From: DASXTB01 sp036505615
Lineage (GTDB): Bacteria; Acidobacteriota; UBA6911; JACQSX01
Direction: 5' to 3'
Length of the DNA: 24,439 nucleotides
Assembly: GCA_036505615.1 (NCBI GenBank)
Contig: DASXTB010000152.1
Location: forward strand, 1-24,439
Of this stretch, positions 10,197 to 18,459 are shown in pieces. Numbering within the stretch: the first letter of the stretch is position 1; every line of letters begins with the position of its first letter. The notes beneath the pieces are model-generated. The model did no database searches and was not told the DNA's origin. It saw only the letters and a list, made by a program, of their open reading frames with translations. A program made the translations under genes and the position numbers.

Positions 10197-11474
10197 ATGC
10201 GACAGTCAGAAACCCCCAAACAGATTACCCAGGGCGACACACCACGTACATCGGATATCGGGCATCTTACACGCCGAACTTTCATCGCGGGATTGGCTGG
10301 AGTTTCTCTCGCATACGCGCATAGCCGCCGCAATGTTCTGGGCGCCAACAACCGCCTGCGAGTCGGCGTCATAGGCTGCGGAGATCAGGCCCGTGGCCAC
10401 ATGCAGGCGCTGATGGGGATGAAGGAATCCGACAACGTGGAAATAGTGGCAGTGTGCGATGTTTACCGCAAGCGCATGGATGCTGCCGCGCAAGCGACCG
10501 GCGCGCGGACTTTTCCTGATTACCGCGCCTTGCTGGATCAAAAGGATATTGACTATGTGCTGATTGCGACCCCCGAACACTGGCACGCGCAGATGACGCT
10601 GGATGCCGCCGACCGTGGCAAGCACATCTACTGCGAAAAACCGATGACCTACTCGATCGATCAGGCCAAGAAAGTGGTGCGCAAGATCCGCGCGACTGGA
10701 GTGAAAATGCAGGTGGGTGTACAGGGGATGTCCGACGACTCCTATGAGACGGCCCAACGCTACGTCAAACAGGGTGCTCTGGGAAAAGTGGTGCAGGCGC
10801 AGATTGACTATTCCAGAAACTACAAGGACGATTTCTGGACCCGACCGATGGACGCGGACATCCGGCCCGGCGAGAATTTGGATTGGAAGGCATGGCTCGG
10901 CCCGGCTCCCAAGCGCGCCTGGGACCCGCAGCGCTTTTTTTCCTGGCGCAGGTATTGGGATTACTCGGGTGGGATCGCCACCGATCTTTTTGTGCACCGG
11001 GTCACGCGCATCATCAAAGCGCTCGACCTGAAATTTCCCGAGCGCGTAGTGGCGACAGGTGGAAAATGGGAGTTTGGTCAAAGCGTGGCGGAAATTCCGG
11101 ACACCTTCAACATGGTGTGTGACTATCCCGGAGGACCCACGGTTGTGGTGGTTTCCTCAATGGCTAACGACACACCTATTCCGCACGTCCTGCGGGGGCA
11201 TCTGGCGACTCTGGAATTTGACCGCACAGGCTTTGTAATTCGCCCGCAAAGACTTTTCGCGGAAGGGAAGCAGGAAATTGTGCACAAGAAAACAGGCGCG
11301 GAAGATCTCACCTTACACCACCGCAATCTGCTGGATGCGATCCGCAACAACGCGCCGCTGAAGTGCGATGTGATGCTTGGCTACTACGGCTTGGTGGCCT
11401 GCCGCATGGCAGTGGAATCCTATCGCCGGCAGAAATACCTGCGCTGGGATGCGGCCAAGGAGAAGGTGGTGTAA
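10197..11474 (+). CDS. Tat-exported Gfo/Idh/MocA family oxidoreductase
   Basis: The protein has 425 residues and starts a few bases after a strong AAAGGAGGG. The twin-arginine signal is TRRTFIAGLAG (25-35), with a long n-region before it. The Rossmann fold begins with LRVGVIGCGDQARGH (54-68), and the family's EKP motif is intact in YCEKPMTYS (E147-P149). The C-terminal alpha/beta domain includes WAWLGPAP-like WKAWLGPAPKRAWDP and GGIATDLFVHRV, whose histidine is typical of this family. Members use tightly bound NAD(P) to oxidise or reduce sugars and inositols; Tat-exported forms are common in Acidobacteria, Planctomycetes and Verrucomicrobia and are linked to 3-keto-sugar metabolism. DUF1080 proteins in the same window fit that role. 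It converges with the PQQ dehydrogenase. Confidence 0.9.
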   Translation: MRQSETPKQITQGDTPRTSDIGHLTRRTFIAGLAGVSLAYAHSRRNVLGANNRLRVGVIGCGDQARGHMQALMGMKESDNVEIVAVCDVYRKRMDAAAQATGARTFPDYRALLDQKDIDYVLIATPEHWHAQMTLDAADRGKHIYCEKPMTYSIDQAKKVVRKIRATGVKMQVGVQGMSDDSYETAQRYVKQGALGKVVQAQIDYSRNYKDDFWTRPMDADIRPGENLDWKAWLGPAPKRAWDPQRFFSWRRYWDYSGGIATDLFVHRVTRIIKALDLKFPERVVATGGKWEFGQSVAEIPDTFNMVCDYPGGPTVVVVSSMANDTPIPHVLRGHLATLEFDRTGFVIRPQRLFAEGKQEIVHKKTGAEDLTLHHRNLLDAIRNNAPLKCDVMLGYYGLVACRMAVESYRRQKYLRWDAAKEKVV

Positions 11475-11543
11475 TCCGCGTAATCCGTGTTCATCAGTGT
11501 CCCAGTTTAATAGGACGCGGATGACACGGAGCACACGGATAAG
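11475..11543. repeat. Convergent gap with ATCCGCG-type inverted repeat
   Basis: Between the convergent Gfo/Idh/MocA and PQQ genes, ATCCGCGTAATCCGTG (from about 11475) is mirrored by a GGATGACACGGAGCACACGG stretch ending about 11540. It could act as a bidirectional terminator-like structure, though no T-tract follows. The same repeat phrase recurs at about 13663-13690. Confidence 0.5.
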
Positions 11544-13586
11544 TCACCTTCCCGGCAAGGCGAACGCCACAAACTCGTCTCCCGACTTTGTTCGCAGCTT
11601 TCCGCCGCCTCCGGCAGCGATGACCACGAACTGCCGGTTTCCCGTAGAGTAGGTAGACGGTGTGGCGTACCCGCCCGCATCCAGCTTGTGATCCCACAGA
11701 AGCTTGCCTGTGCTCTTATCGAACGCGTGAAATTTTTCATCCATGGTCGCGCCGATGAAGACCAGTCCTCCGCCAGTGACGATGCTCCCTCCGAAGTTTT
11801 CTGTTCCTGTGGGCGGAACACCGCGGGCGGTCAATTCGGGAAACTCACCTAGCGTGATCTGCCAGACGTGTTCTCCGCGATTCAGATCGATGGCGGTCAA
11901 ATTTCCCCATGGAGGCTTGACGGCCGGATAGCCTTCCGCATCGATGAAGCGGAAATATCCGGTATGATCGTAGGGACATTTCTTGCCGGGTGCCTCCACC
12001 AGCGTGTTAAGCCAGGGGACATTGTTTGAATTCACATACAGGGTGCCCGTGGTCGGATCAAATGATGCTCCCGACCAATTGGCGCCGCCATGAAAGCCTG
12101 GAAGCTCGATCGTTCCTGCCAGGCTTTGGGGAGTGAATATCGGCCCGGAACGATGCTTCTTAAATTCACGCAGCACGTAATCGTGCGCTTCCTTCGAAAT
12201 GTTCGTGATGTCCTCTTCGCCAAAGTACTGGCGAGCAAAAGGAGGCGGTTTGATGGGAAAAATCTGCACCGGCCAGGCCGCCTCGCCTGAAACATCGGAA
12301 GCGGGGGCGGGCCGCTCGACAATGTCAAACAGTGGTTTTCCGGTCTCGCGATCCAGCAGAAAAACGTATCCGGTCTTGGTCACCTGAGCCACAGCCTCTC
12401 GCGGCTTGCCATCGCGCTGAACCGTGACCAGGTTGGGATAAACGGGCAGGTCATAATCCCACAGGTCGTGGCGCACCACTTGAAAATGCCAGACCCGCTT
12501 GCCGGTCTGAGCATCCAGAGCCAGGACTGAATTTGCGAAAAGATTCTGGCCTTTGCGGTCGCCGCCGTAGAAATCAAAACCGGCCGATCCCAGGCCGCCA
12601 AAAACCCAGCCTCGTTTGACGTCTACGCTGAGGCCACCCCAGGCATTGGCTCCGCCTCGGTCCTTCCAGGAATCCTCCTCCCAGGTATCGCTTCCAAACT
12701 CTCCAGGTCTGGGCACGGTATGAAAGCGCCACAGTTCTTTGCCGGTTCTGACGTCAAACGCACGCATGTCGCCGGGCGAACTGGGAGGAGGCCCTTCGCC
12801 GCAGTAAAAGCCAAGGAGAACGATGTCTTTGAAAATCGCAGGCGGGGAGGTCACCCCGTAAGCCATCCCAGTCAGATCTCTCTCAATTCCGGCGCGCAAG
12901 TCAACTTCGCCCGAACTTCCAAATGCCTGGTCCGGCTGGCCGGTACGGGCGTCCAGCGAGATCAGTCTCCCTTCGGACGTTCCCATCAGGACGCGGCGCG
13001 CTCCACCAGCGCGGCCATCCGACCAGTAAGCGACGCCGCGATTGACCGCATTGGAAGGCCTCCGGACGGCGCGGTACGGATCATACTTCCAGATCTCCCG
13101 CCCCGTGGCCGGATCGAGGGCGGCCACCTTGCAGAAAGGAGTGGTCACATACATGACTCCTTGCACGATGATGGGAGTGCACTCGATAGTGGTCTTATTT
13201 TCACTGACAGGATCTCCAGATCGGTAAATCCAGGCGACGCGGAGGTCTTTGACGTTGGAGCGATTGATCTGATCAAGCGGCGAGTAACGCATCCCGCCTT
13301 TGTCTTGTCCATAATTAGGCCAGTCAGCAGGGAGTGCGGAATGCGGAATGCGGATTGCGGAGTGAAGTATGAGCCACAAAGGCAGAATGGCCCAAAGCGT
13401 AACGAGTCTTCTTAGTGTCTTGGTGTCTCCTGTGACAGTATCCGTACGGGCGGCCCTGTGTGGCCGCCCTCGAGAGGCCCTCCAAACGCTTGAAACCCAA
13501 GGGCGACAACGCAGGGTCGCCCGTACGAATCTATTCTCATGCACGGTGCTGGAATCGTAAGATTCGCGGGTCACTTTATGGTTCAT
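11544..13586 (-). CDS. PQQ-dependent dehydrogenase (membrane glucose dehydrogenase-like quinoprotein), start uncertain
   Basis: The catalytic part is an eight-bladed quinoprotein propeller beginning DWPNYGQDKGGMRYSPLDQIN and ending FVAFALPGR. Repeated blade motifs (AALDPATGREIWKY, ALDAQTGKRVWHF, FDKSTGKLLWDH) are clear, and HDLWDYDLPVYPNLV and HGGANWSGASFDP are typical of glucose-type PQQ dehydrogenases. It should oxidise sugars or alcohols in the periplasm and pass electrons to the respiratory chain; no cytochrome domain or multi-pass anchor is present. The N-terminus is odd. From the ATG at 13586, residues 21-48 are translated from a BIME-like palindromic element and 73-86 (ILHSAIRIPHSALP) from a heptad array. 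No ATG or GTG exists between that element and the hydrophobic segment; only a TTG at 13379 would avoid the element, and it lacks a clear binding site. Confidence 0.8.
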   Translation of the reverse strand: MNHKVTRESYDSSTVHENRFVRATLRCRPWVSSVWRASRGRPHRAARTDTVTGDTKTLRRLVTLWAILPLWLILHSAIRIPHSALPADWPNYGQDKGGMRYSPLDQINRSNVKDLRVAWIYRSGDPVSENKTTIECTPIIVQGVMYVTTPFCKVAALDPATGREIWKYDPYRAVRRPSNAVNRGVAYWSDGRAGGARRVLMGTSEGRLISLDARTGQPDQAFGSSGEVDLRAGIERDLTGMAYGVTSPPAIFKDIVLLGFYCGEGPPPSSPGDMRAFDVRTGKELWRFHTVPRPGEFGSDTWEEDSWKDRGGANAWGGLSVDVKRGWVFGGLGSAGFDFYGGDRKGQNLFANSVLALDAQTGKRVWHFQVVRHDLWDYDLPVYPNLVTVQRDGKPREAVAQVTKTGYVFLLDRETGKPLFDIVERPAPASDVSGEAAWPVQIFPIKPPPFARQYFGEEDITNISKEAHDYVLREFKKHRSGPIFTPQSLAGTIELPGFHGGANWSGASFDPTTGTLYVNSNNVPWLNTLVEAPGKKCPYDHTGYFRFIDAEGYPAVKPPWGNLTAIDLNRGEHVWQITLGEFPELTARGVPPTGTENFGGSIVTGGGLVFIGATMDEKFHAFDKSTGKLLWDHKLDAGGYATPSTYSTGNRQFVVIAAGGGGKLRTKSGDEFVAFALPGR
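13329..13370 (-). repeat. Heptad array (GCGGAAT) at the signal-peptide end of the PQQ gene
   Basis: On the plus strand the units are GCGGAAT, GCGGAAT, GCGGATT, GCGGAGT, GAAGTAT, with a degenerate unit before them. Read on the minus strand they encode the end of the hydrophobic segment and its cleavage region. Confidence 0.8.
13444..13526. repeat. BIME-like two-hairpin element, copy 2
   Basis: The left hairpin has stem GGGCGGCC/GGCCGCCC with loop CTGTGT and a GTAC foot; the right one has GGGCGAC paired with the GTCGCCC end, followed by GTAC. It lies inside the open frame upstream of the PQQ dehydrogenase signal peptide. Confidence 0.8.
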
Positions 13587-13944
13587 ATCTGCAACAGCTT
13601 TACACCAGGCATTTCGGATTGTCATCGTAAATTGAACCACGCGACGTCTTCCACTCCCAGGTTATCCGCGTTGATCCGCGTAATCCGCGGCTCGCTTTTC
13701 GGATTTTATGAATAATCCAGGTGAGTGATTCTCATTAAGAAGATCGGTGTCAAGCTGTTCAGTCGTTCCGACCCCGTGTTCCCCGTGGTTTCATCGGGCG
13801 GTTGAGCCGTCCCTGCGCGATGCTCAGCCAAAAAGATGGCTTGACACTGAAGAGCGGAGCCCTGTCACGTGTGACGGACCGAACCAAGGACGGCGGACCG
13901 CGGACAACTGACTACGGACAACTGACAACGGACAATCCGGAAAA
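13587..13944. repeat. Gap upstream of the PQQ gene and downstream of the SIS gene, with decamer and heptad repeats
   Basis: No credible gene. It holds an ATCCGCG-type repeat at about 13663-13690 and a seven-unit heptad array at 13890-13938 (ACGGCGG, ACCGCGG, ACAACTG, ACTACGG, ACAACTG, ACAACGG, ACAATCC) that ends just before the SIS stop codon. Confidence 0.7.
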
Positions 13945-14730
<786 letters not shown>

Positions 14731-14936
14731 GTGTTAGTTCCCAGTTGCCAGTTTCTAGTTCTTAAGGCTCGAAGAGCCGACATTAAATTGATCGTAGGGG
14801 CGGCCCTGTGTGGCCGCCCGCAGTCGATTGTCGTTATGGGATAACGGGCGACCTCGCAGGGTCGCCCGTACAGGCGCGCTCAATTTTTTCTCGCGTTCCA
14901 AGCCCGACGGAGGCGATTTGACTACCAATCCGGTTG
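14731..14936. repeat. Gap with four heptads and BIME-like element copy 3 (14794-14871)
   Basis: Heptads AGTTCCC, AGTTGCC, AGTTTCT, AGTTCTT occupy 14736-14763. The two-hairpin element follows: GTAG foot at 14794-14797, left stem GGGCGGCC/GGCCGCCC with loop CTGTGT, right stem GGGCGACC/GGTCGCCC, then GTAC. AT-rich flanks (ATTAAATTGAT and TCAATTTTTTC) resemble those of copy 1, suggesting the unit is longer than the two hairpins. Confidence 0.8.
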
Positions 14937-15854
14937 TTACAGTTTACTGCTTTCCATCATCGCGTATCGCGCGGCTCCCAGCGCTCCGGAGAGATCCCCA
15001 AGAGACGCCGGAAGTATTTTTACGCGCTCTCCTCCAACACGCCACTCCATCTGCTCCAGAAAGCCACTCAAAGGATCGAAGAGCGAGTCTTTGGCCTGTG
15101 CGATACCGCCGGCGATGATTACGGCTTCAGGGTCGATCACGTTGACCAGTGAAGCGATGGCGCAGGCAAGTTGGCGCACGGATTCCACCCATATCGAAGC
15201 AGCCTCTGGGTTGCCGCAGCGATAATCCTCCACCAATTGCTGTGTCGATTTGTACTTTCCCTGAGAGCGCCGCTGCAGCGTGCACTCGCCGAATCTCTCT
15301 TCCAGACTCCCGGGAATTCCCACTATGTCCGGCGACGCGGTCGAATTCAAGGTGATATGCCCAAGGTGGCCTGCGCGCGCGCGCACTCCCTGATACAACT
15401 GGCCGCGGATCATGAGCGCTCCGCCAACACCCGTGCCGAGCGTGAGCAACATAACCTCGCTGTAGCCGCGAGCGGCCCCCATCCAGTGCTCTCCTACCAG
15501 TGCGGCATGCGCATCGTTGAGAACGCAAACTATGTCGGACCGGCCCAGAAAATCTGTCCAGTCGAGTCCTTCCAAGCCTGCCAGCCTTCCTGGCATCAGC
15601 CTGATAGAGCGGTTGTCCGGTGCGGCCAAACCCGGAGCGGCGATGCCCACGCATGATGCAGTGCTCTTCTGCCGTGTCTCGAGTTTTTCAATGAGCGACG
15701 TAATCTTTTTGGCCCACAACGGAGCATCCGGTGAACCTTGCAAAGAGGAGGCGTCATCGGTGGACTCCCGGATCTGGGCCAACACTTGGCCGGAAGAATC
15801 CACTGAGACCGCCTTTATTTTGGTTGCCCCCAGATCGATGCCGATGCTGTACAT
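14937..15854 (-). CDS. ROK-family sugar kinase-like protein lacking the usual zinc cysteines
   Basis: The protein has 305 residues, a normal ROK length. ATP-site motifs are present: IGIDLGATKIKA (4-15) and TLGTGVGGALMIRG (138-151). The catalytic aspartate is D114 in NDAHAALVGE, and the C-terminal ATP region includes VIIAGGIAQ. It should phosphorylate a hexose or amino sugar in the cytoplasm. Two departures from the family are visible. The substrate glutamate of AGExGH is a histidine here (AGHLGH, H163), and the zinc motif CxCGxxGCxE is replaced by PDIVGIPGSLEE, with no cysteines. Kinase activity may persist with other structural support, or the protein may be a sugar sensor; no DNA-binding domain is present. 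It lies in a minus-strand trio with the SIS protein and SDR. The ribosome binding site is weak. Confidence 0.85.
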   Translation of the reverse strand: MYSIGIDLGATKIKAVSVDSSGQVLAQIRESTDDASSLQGSPDAPLWAKKITSLIEKLETRQKSTASCVGIAAPGLAAPDNRSIRLMPGRLAGLEGLDWTDFLGRSDIVCVLNDAHAALVGEHWMGAARGYSEVMLLTLGTGVGGALMIRGQLYQGVRARAGHLGHITLNSTASPDIVGIPGSLEERFGECTLQRRSQGKYKSTQQLVEDYRCGNPEAASIWVESVRQLACAIASLVNVIDPEAVIIAGGIAQAKDSLFDPLSGFLEQMEWRVGGERVKILPASLGDLSGALGAARYAMMESSKL

Positions 15855-15871
15855 AACCGCAGCTTTCAGTT

Positions 15872-16074
15872 AGTTCCCAGTTCCCAGTTGCCAGTGGGCC
15901 AGTGTTCAGTTCCCAGTGCCATGTTCCCAGTTCATACCAGCTGGTCCTCAGTCCATTAGAACTGGGAACTAGAAACTAGCAACTGGCAACTAGCAACTGG
16001 CAACTGGCAACTGGCGCGACTGGGAACTGGCAACTGGAAATTGGCAACTAGCAACTAGCAATTGGCAACTAGCC
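15872..16074. repeat. Inverted pair of heptad arrays (AGTTCCC-type and ACTGGCA-type)
   Basis: Positions 15872-15935 are nine units of about seven bases (AGTTCCC, AGTTGCC and variants; one is eight bases). Positions 15961-16074 are sixteen heptads in the opposite sense (ACTGGGA, ACTAGCA, ACTGGCA and variants), interrupted once by CG at 16017-16018. The two arrays could pair into a long imperfect hairpin between the SDR and ROK genes. The final heptad (ACTAGCC) supplies the stop codon of the SDR gene. Confidence 0.88.
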
Positions 16075-16863
16075 AAATTGCCCTTCACTCACCTCCCATC
16101 CTCCATCGACTGCCAGCACCTGGCCCGTGGTGAACCGTGAACCATCGGACATGAAATAGACGGCCGCCGCGTCCAGGTCCGACGCCTGCCCCACTCGCCC
16201 GCCATCCAGGGGTTGTTTTGTCTTTATGAACTTCATGATCGCTTCGCTGGTGACAGCGCGCCGGGACATTGGAGTTTCAACAAGGGCCGGCACAATTACG
16301 TTGAAGCGAATATTCACCGGGGCGTAATAAGCGGCCAGCGATTTTGTCAATCCAATAATTGCTGCTTTGGCGGCCGCGTAAGCGTGCGTCGTGAAATACC
16401 GCGGCGAGGGGGAAAAGCCGAGCACTGAGCTTATGTTCAGGATCGTGCCTCCGCTCTTCTGCTTTTGAAGCTGCCGCACTGCGGCGCGGTTGGAAAACAT
16501 AGCCGCGGTCAGATTCAGCCGTAAAGTCTCGTCCCAGGCGGCATCGCTGATCTCATGCAAGGGCCCGTCGCCTACTTCTCTTCCGCTCCCACCGGCTACG
16601 TGATACAGGCCATGAAATTCGCCAAAGGACGTAAGCGCCATCTCGATTGCGCGCTCAGAAGTCTCGGGCCGGCAAGCATCCCCTTGCATAACCCGCGCCC
16701 GATCGCCCAGCTTTTTCTCCGCTGCTCCGACCTTATCTTTATCGCGACCGATAACAACAATTTTTGCTCCCGCGGCAAGAAACGCCTGTGCGGCGGAACG
16801 GCCGATGCCCGATGTGCCTCCGATGATGACCAGAACTTTTCCTTGAAGCGAAAGTATGGACAT
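16069..16863 (-). CDS. Short-chain dehydrogenase/reductase (SDR)
   Basis: The 264-residue classical SDR has the cofactor loop GGTSGIG (15-21), HVAGG in place of NNAG (88-92), N117, catalytic S145 or S146 in LNISSVLG, and Y162 with K166 in YAAAK. The tail PALVETPMS and GQVLAVDGGWEV are also typical. The sequence IGRD after beta-2 leaves NAD versus NADP open. It should oxidise or reduce a hydroxyl or keto group in the cytoplasm; the substrate is unknown, though the kinase and SIS neighbours suggest a sugar. The ATG at 16863 is chosen because it begins the Rossmann strand; the open frame upstream to 16956 is made of heptad repeats (translated QLTTDNELP). The stop codon lies within the last heptad of a repeat array. 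It is divergent from the MetE-like gene. Confidence 0.88.
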   Translation of the reverse strand: MSILSLQGKVLVIIGGTSGIGRSAAQAFLAAGAKIVVIGRDKDKVGAAEKKLGDRARVMQGDACRPETSERAIEMALTSFGEFHGLYHVAGGSGREVGDGPLHEISDAAWDETLRLNLTAAMFSNRAAVRQLQKQKSGGTILNISSVLGFSPSPRYFTTHAYAAAKAAIIGLTKSLAAYYAPVNIRFNVIVPALVETPMSRRAVTSEAIMKFIKTKQPLDGGRVGQASDLDAAAVYFMSDGSRFTTGQVLAVDGGWEVSEGQFG

Positions 16864-17053
16864 AGGTAGCTCATTGTCCGTAGTCAGTTGTCCGTCGTTC
16901 GTGGGTGTCCTGGGAGCGCGCATCGCGCACGCTTGAGTGCTCTTAAAAAGAAACACGCTACAAGCATGCGGTCCCAGGGCACAACTGACAACGGACCACG
17001 GACGACTGGCAACAGAGCGCCTGCAGTACCCGGGACCGCTATTTTACGCTAAG
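16864..17053. promoter_or_regulatory. Divergent region with an inverted pair of heptad arrays
   Basis: Heptads TTGTCCG, TAGTCAG, TTGTCCG, TCGTTCG (16874-16901) are mirrored by ACAACTG, ACAACGG, ACCACGG, ACGACTG (16981-17008). Between them GTCCTGGGAGCGCG (from about 16907) is mirrored by CGGTCCCAGGGCAC (to about 16982). The promoters of both the SDR and the MetE-like gene must lie in or beside this palindrome; I could not assign hexamers. Confidence 0.6.
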
Positions 17054-18097
17054 ATGCGGGCCATGAAGGAGCGTCCGCTTCGCACTACTGTCGTTGGAAG
17101 TTATCCTTTTCCCGGCTGGCTGGAATTTGCCTCGCAGCATCTAGACCAGTTTGGTCCGGCCGACATTGCCGAGCTCCAGGAGGATGCCGTCATCGCCGCC
17201 ATCCACGACCAGGTGGCCGCAGGGCTGGATGTTGTCACCGACGGGGAACAGACGCGGCTCGACTTCAATCTCTCGTTTTATGGATTTCTCGATGGAATTG
17301 AAACGGAGCAAAGGCCCGCCCGGCGGTTTGGCCCGCCGGCTCACGATCAGCGCGGCAAGCATAGAGTGGTGGGTGAAATTCACGCGCCTCGGGGCCTGGG
17401 TACTGTCGAAGAGTTCGAGCGGTTGAGGCGCTTTGCTCCGCCCGGGCCGACGCTGAAAGCGAGCGTTCCGGGCCCATACACTTTGAGCGGACGGTTAATA
17501 CCAAACGATCGATATCGCGATCGCTACCAGTTAACAGAAGCCCTGCTGCCGATTGTGCGTGGCGAACTGGAAGCTTTAGTGCGCGCCGGCTGCCGCGAAA
17601 TGTGCGTCGACGAACCTTCGATGAGTTGCTATGCCCATCGCGAAGATCCTCGCCGGTTTGTGGAAATCTTCAATCAGACGGTCGAGCCGGTCGTGGGAAA
17701 ATGCCGGCTCTCGACACATCTCTGCTTTGGCAACTACAAGGGGCGCGCCGTTGGGCCTCGAAAGTATCGGCCGATGTTTCCGACTTTCCTGGAGATGAAT
17801 GTTGATGAATTTCATCTGGAAATGGCGAGCCGAGAGTTTGCAGAGATCGAAATAATCGGTGAACTTGCTCGAAAAAAAGATGTGGCAGTGGGGATAGTCG
17901 ACGTCAAGAGCTACTACATTGAGACCCGGGAGGATATTGTCTCCAGAGTTCGGCTTTGCTTGCAGCACGCGCCCCCTGACCGCCTTTCATTTGCGCCTGA
18001 CTGCGGCTTGAGCCAGACAACTCGTTGGGCGGCCAGATTGAAGCTCTGCAACTTGGTAGAAGGAGTGAAGATGGTGCGGAGCGAGCTGGGCATTTGA
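17054..18097 (+). CDS. Core-MetE-like protein (cobalamin-independent methionine synthase C-terminal family)
   Basis: The 347-residue protein matches only the C-terminal catalytic barrel of MetE. It begins TTVVGSYPFPGWL and keeps VVTDGEQTR and ASVPGPYTLSG. All four zinc ligands appear in place: H222 and C224 (THLCFGN), E256 (FHLEMASR) and C317 (PDCGLSQTT). Stand-alone proteins of this kind (archaeal MetE-like and bacterial core-MetE) transfer methyl groups to homocysteine from donors other than methyl-folate, such as a methylated corrinoid; the related epoxyalkane:coenzyme M transferases use other thiols. The donor here is unknown and no corrinoid protein is nearby. Two in-frame ATGs (17054 and 17063) are possible and neither has a strong ribosome binding site. 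The frame upstream to 16937 is repeat and is rejected. Confidence 0.85.
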   Translation: MRAMKERPLRTTVVGSYPFPGWLEFASQHLDQFGPADIAELQEDAVIAAIHDQVAAGLDVVTDGEQTRLDFNLSFYGFLDGIETEQRPARRFGPPAHDQRGKHRVVGEIHAPRGLGTVEEFERLRRFAPPGPTLKASVPGPYTLSGRLIPNDRYRDRYQLTEALLPIVRGELEALVRAGCREMCVDEPSMSCYAHREDPRRFVEIFNQTVEPVVGKCRLSTHLCFGNYKGRAVGPRKYRPMFPTFLEMNVDEFHLEMASREFAEIEIIGELARKKDVAVGIVDVKSYYIETREDIVSRVRLCLQHAPPDRLSFAPDCGLSQTTRWAARLKLCNLVEGVKMVRSELGI

Positions 18098-18459
18098 AGA
18101 AGCCAGACGACAGGAAGCAAGAGGCAGACGGCAGGCGGCAGGAGGTAGGAAACAGACGGCAGGAGGCAGAAAGCAGAAAGCGGAAGGCAGAAAGCAGAAG
18201 GCAGAAAGCAGGAGGCAGGAGGCAGGAGGCAGGAGGCAGGAAGTCACCAACGGATCATTGGCTGTGGTTAGTTGTGATCGCATCATCATCGAAACAGGGA
18301 GCAAACCCGAAGGGTTTACAGAATATAGCCGGCGGCAAAGCCCGCCGTAGGCAGGGCGCCGCCGCCGGTTAACCGCCCGAGAACGGTCTGCCCTGAAGGG
18401 GCACAAGAATTTTTCGCAAATTGACGCCGCAACACGGATTTTTTCTTCTGGAGCCAACA
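18098..18459. repeat. Gap with a twenty-unit heptad array (18103-18242)
   Basis: From 18103 to 18242 there are twenty uninterrupted heptads, mostly GGCAGGA, GGCAGAA, AGCAGAA and GGCAGAC; four identical GGCAGGA units stand together near the end. It is the longest regular array in the window and begins six bases after the MetE-like stop codon. The remaining gap holds GC-rich palindromic sequence around 18327-18372 and the ribosome binding site (GGAG, 18450-18453) of the next gene. Open frames across it are repeat translations, not genes. Confidence 0.88.

Noticed and set aside
15961..16074. Regular repeats that might be read as a CRISPR array
   Set aside because: Units are seven bases, contiguous and degenerate, with no unique spacers, and no cas genes are visible.
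16864..16956. N-terminal extension of the SDR
   Set aside because: The extension is encoded by heptad repeats and the ATG at 16863 begins directly at the Rossmann fold.
16937..17053. N-terminal extension of the MetE-like protein
   Set aside because: It is repeat-derived, and the family's conserved start (TTVVGSYPFP) follows the ATGs at 17054 and 17063.
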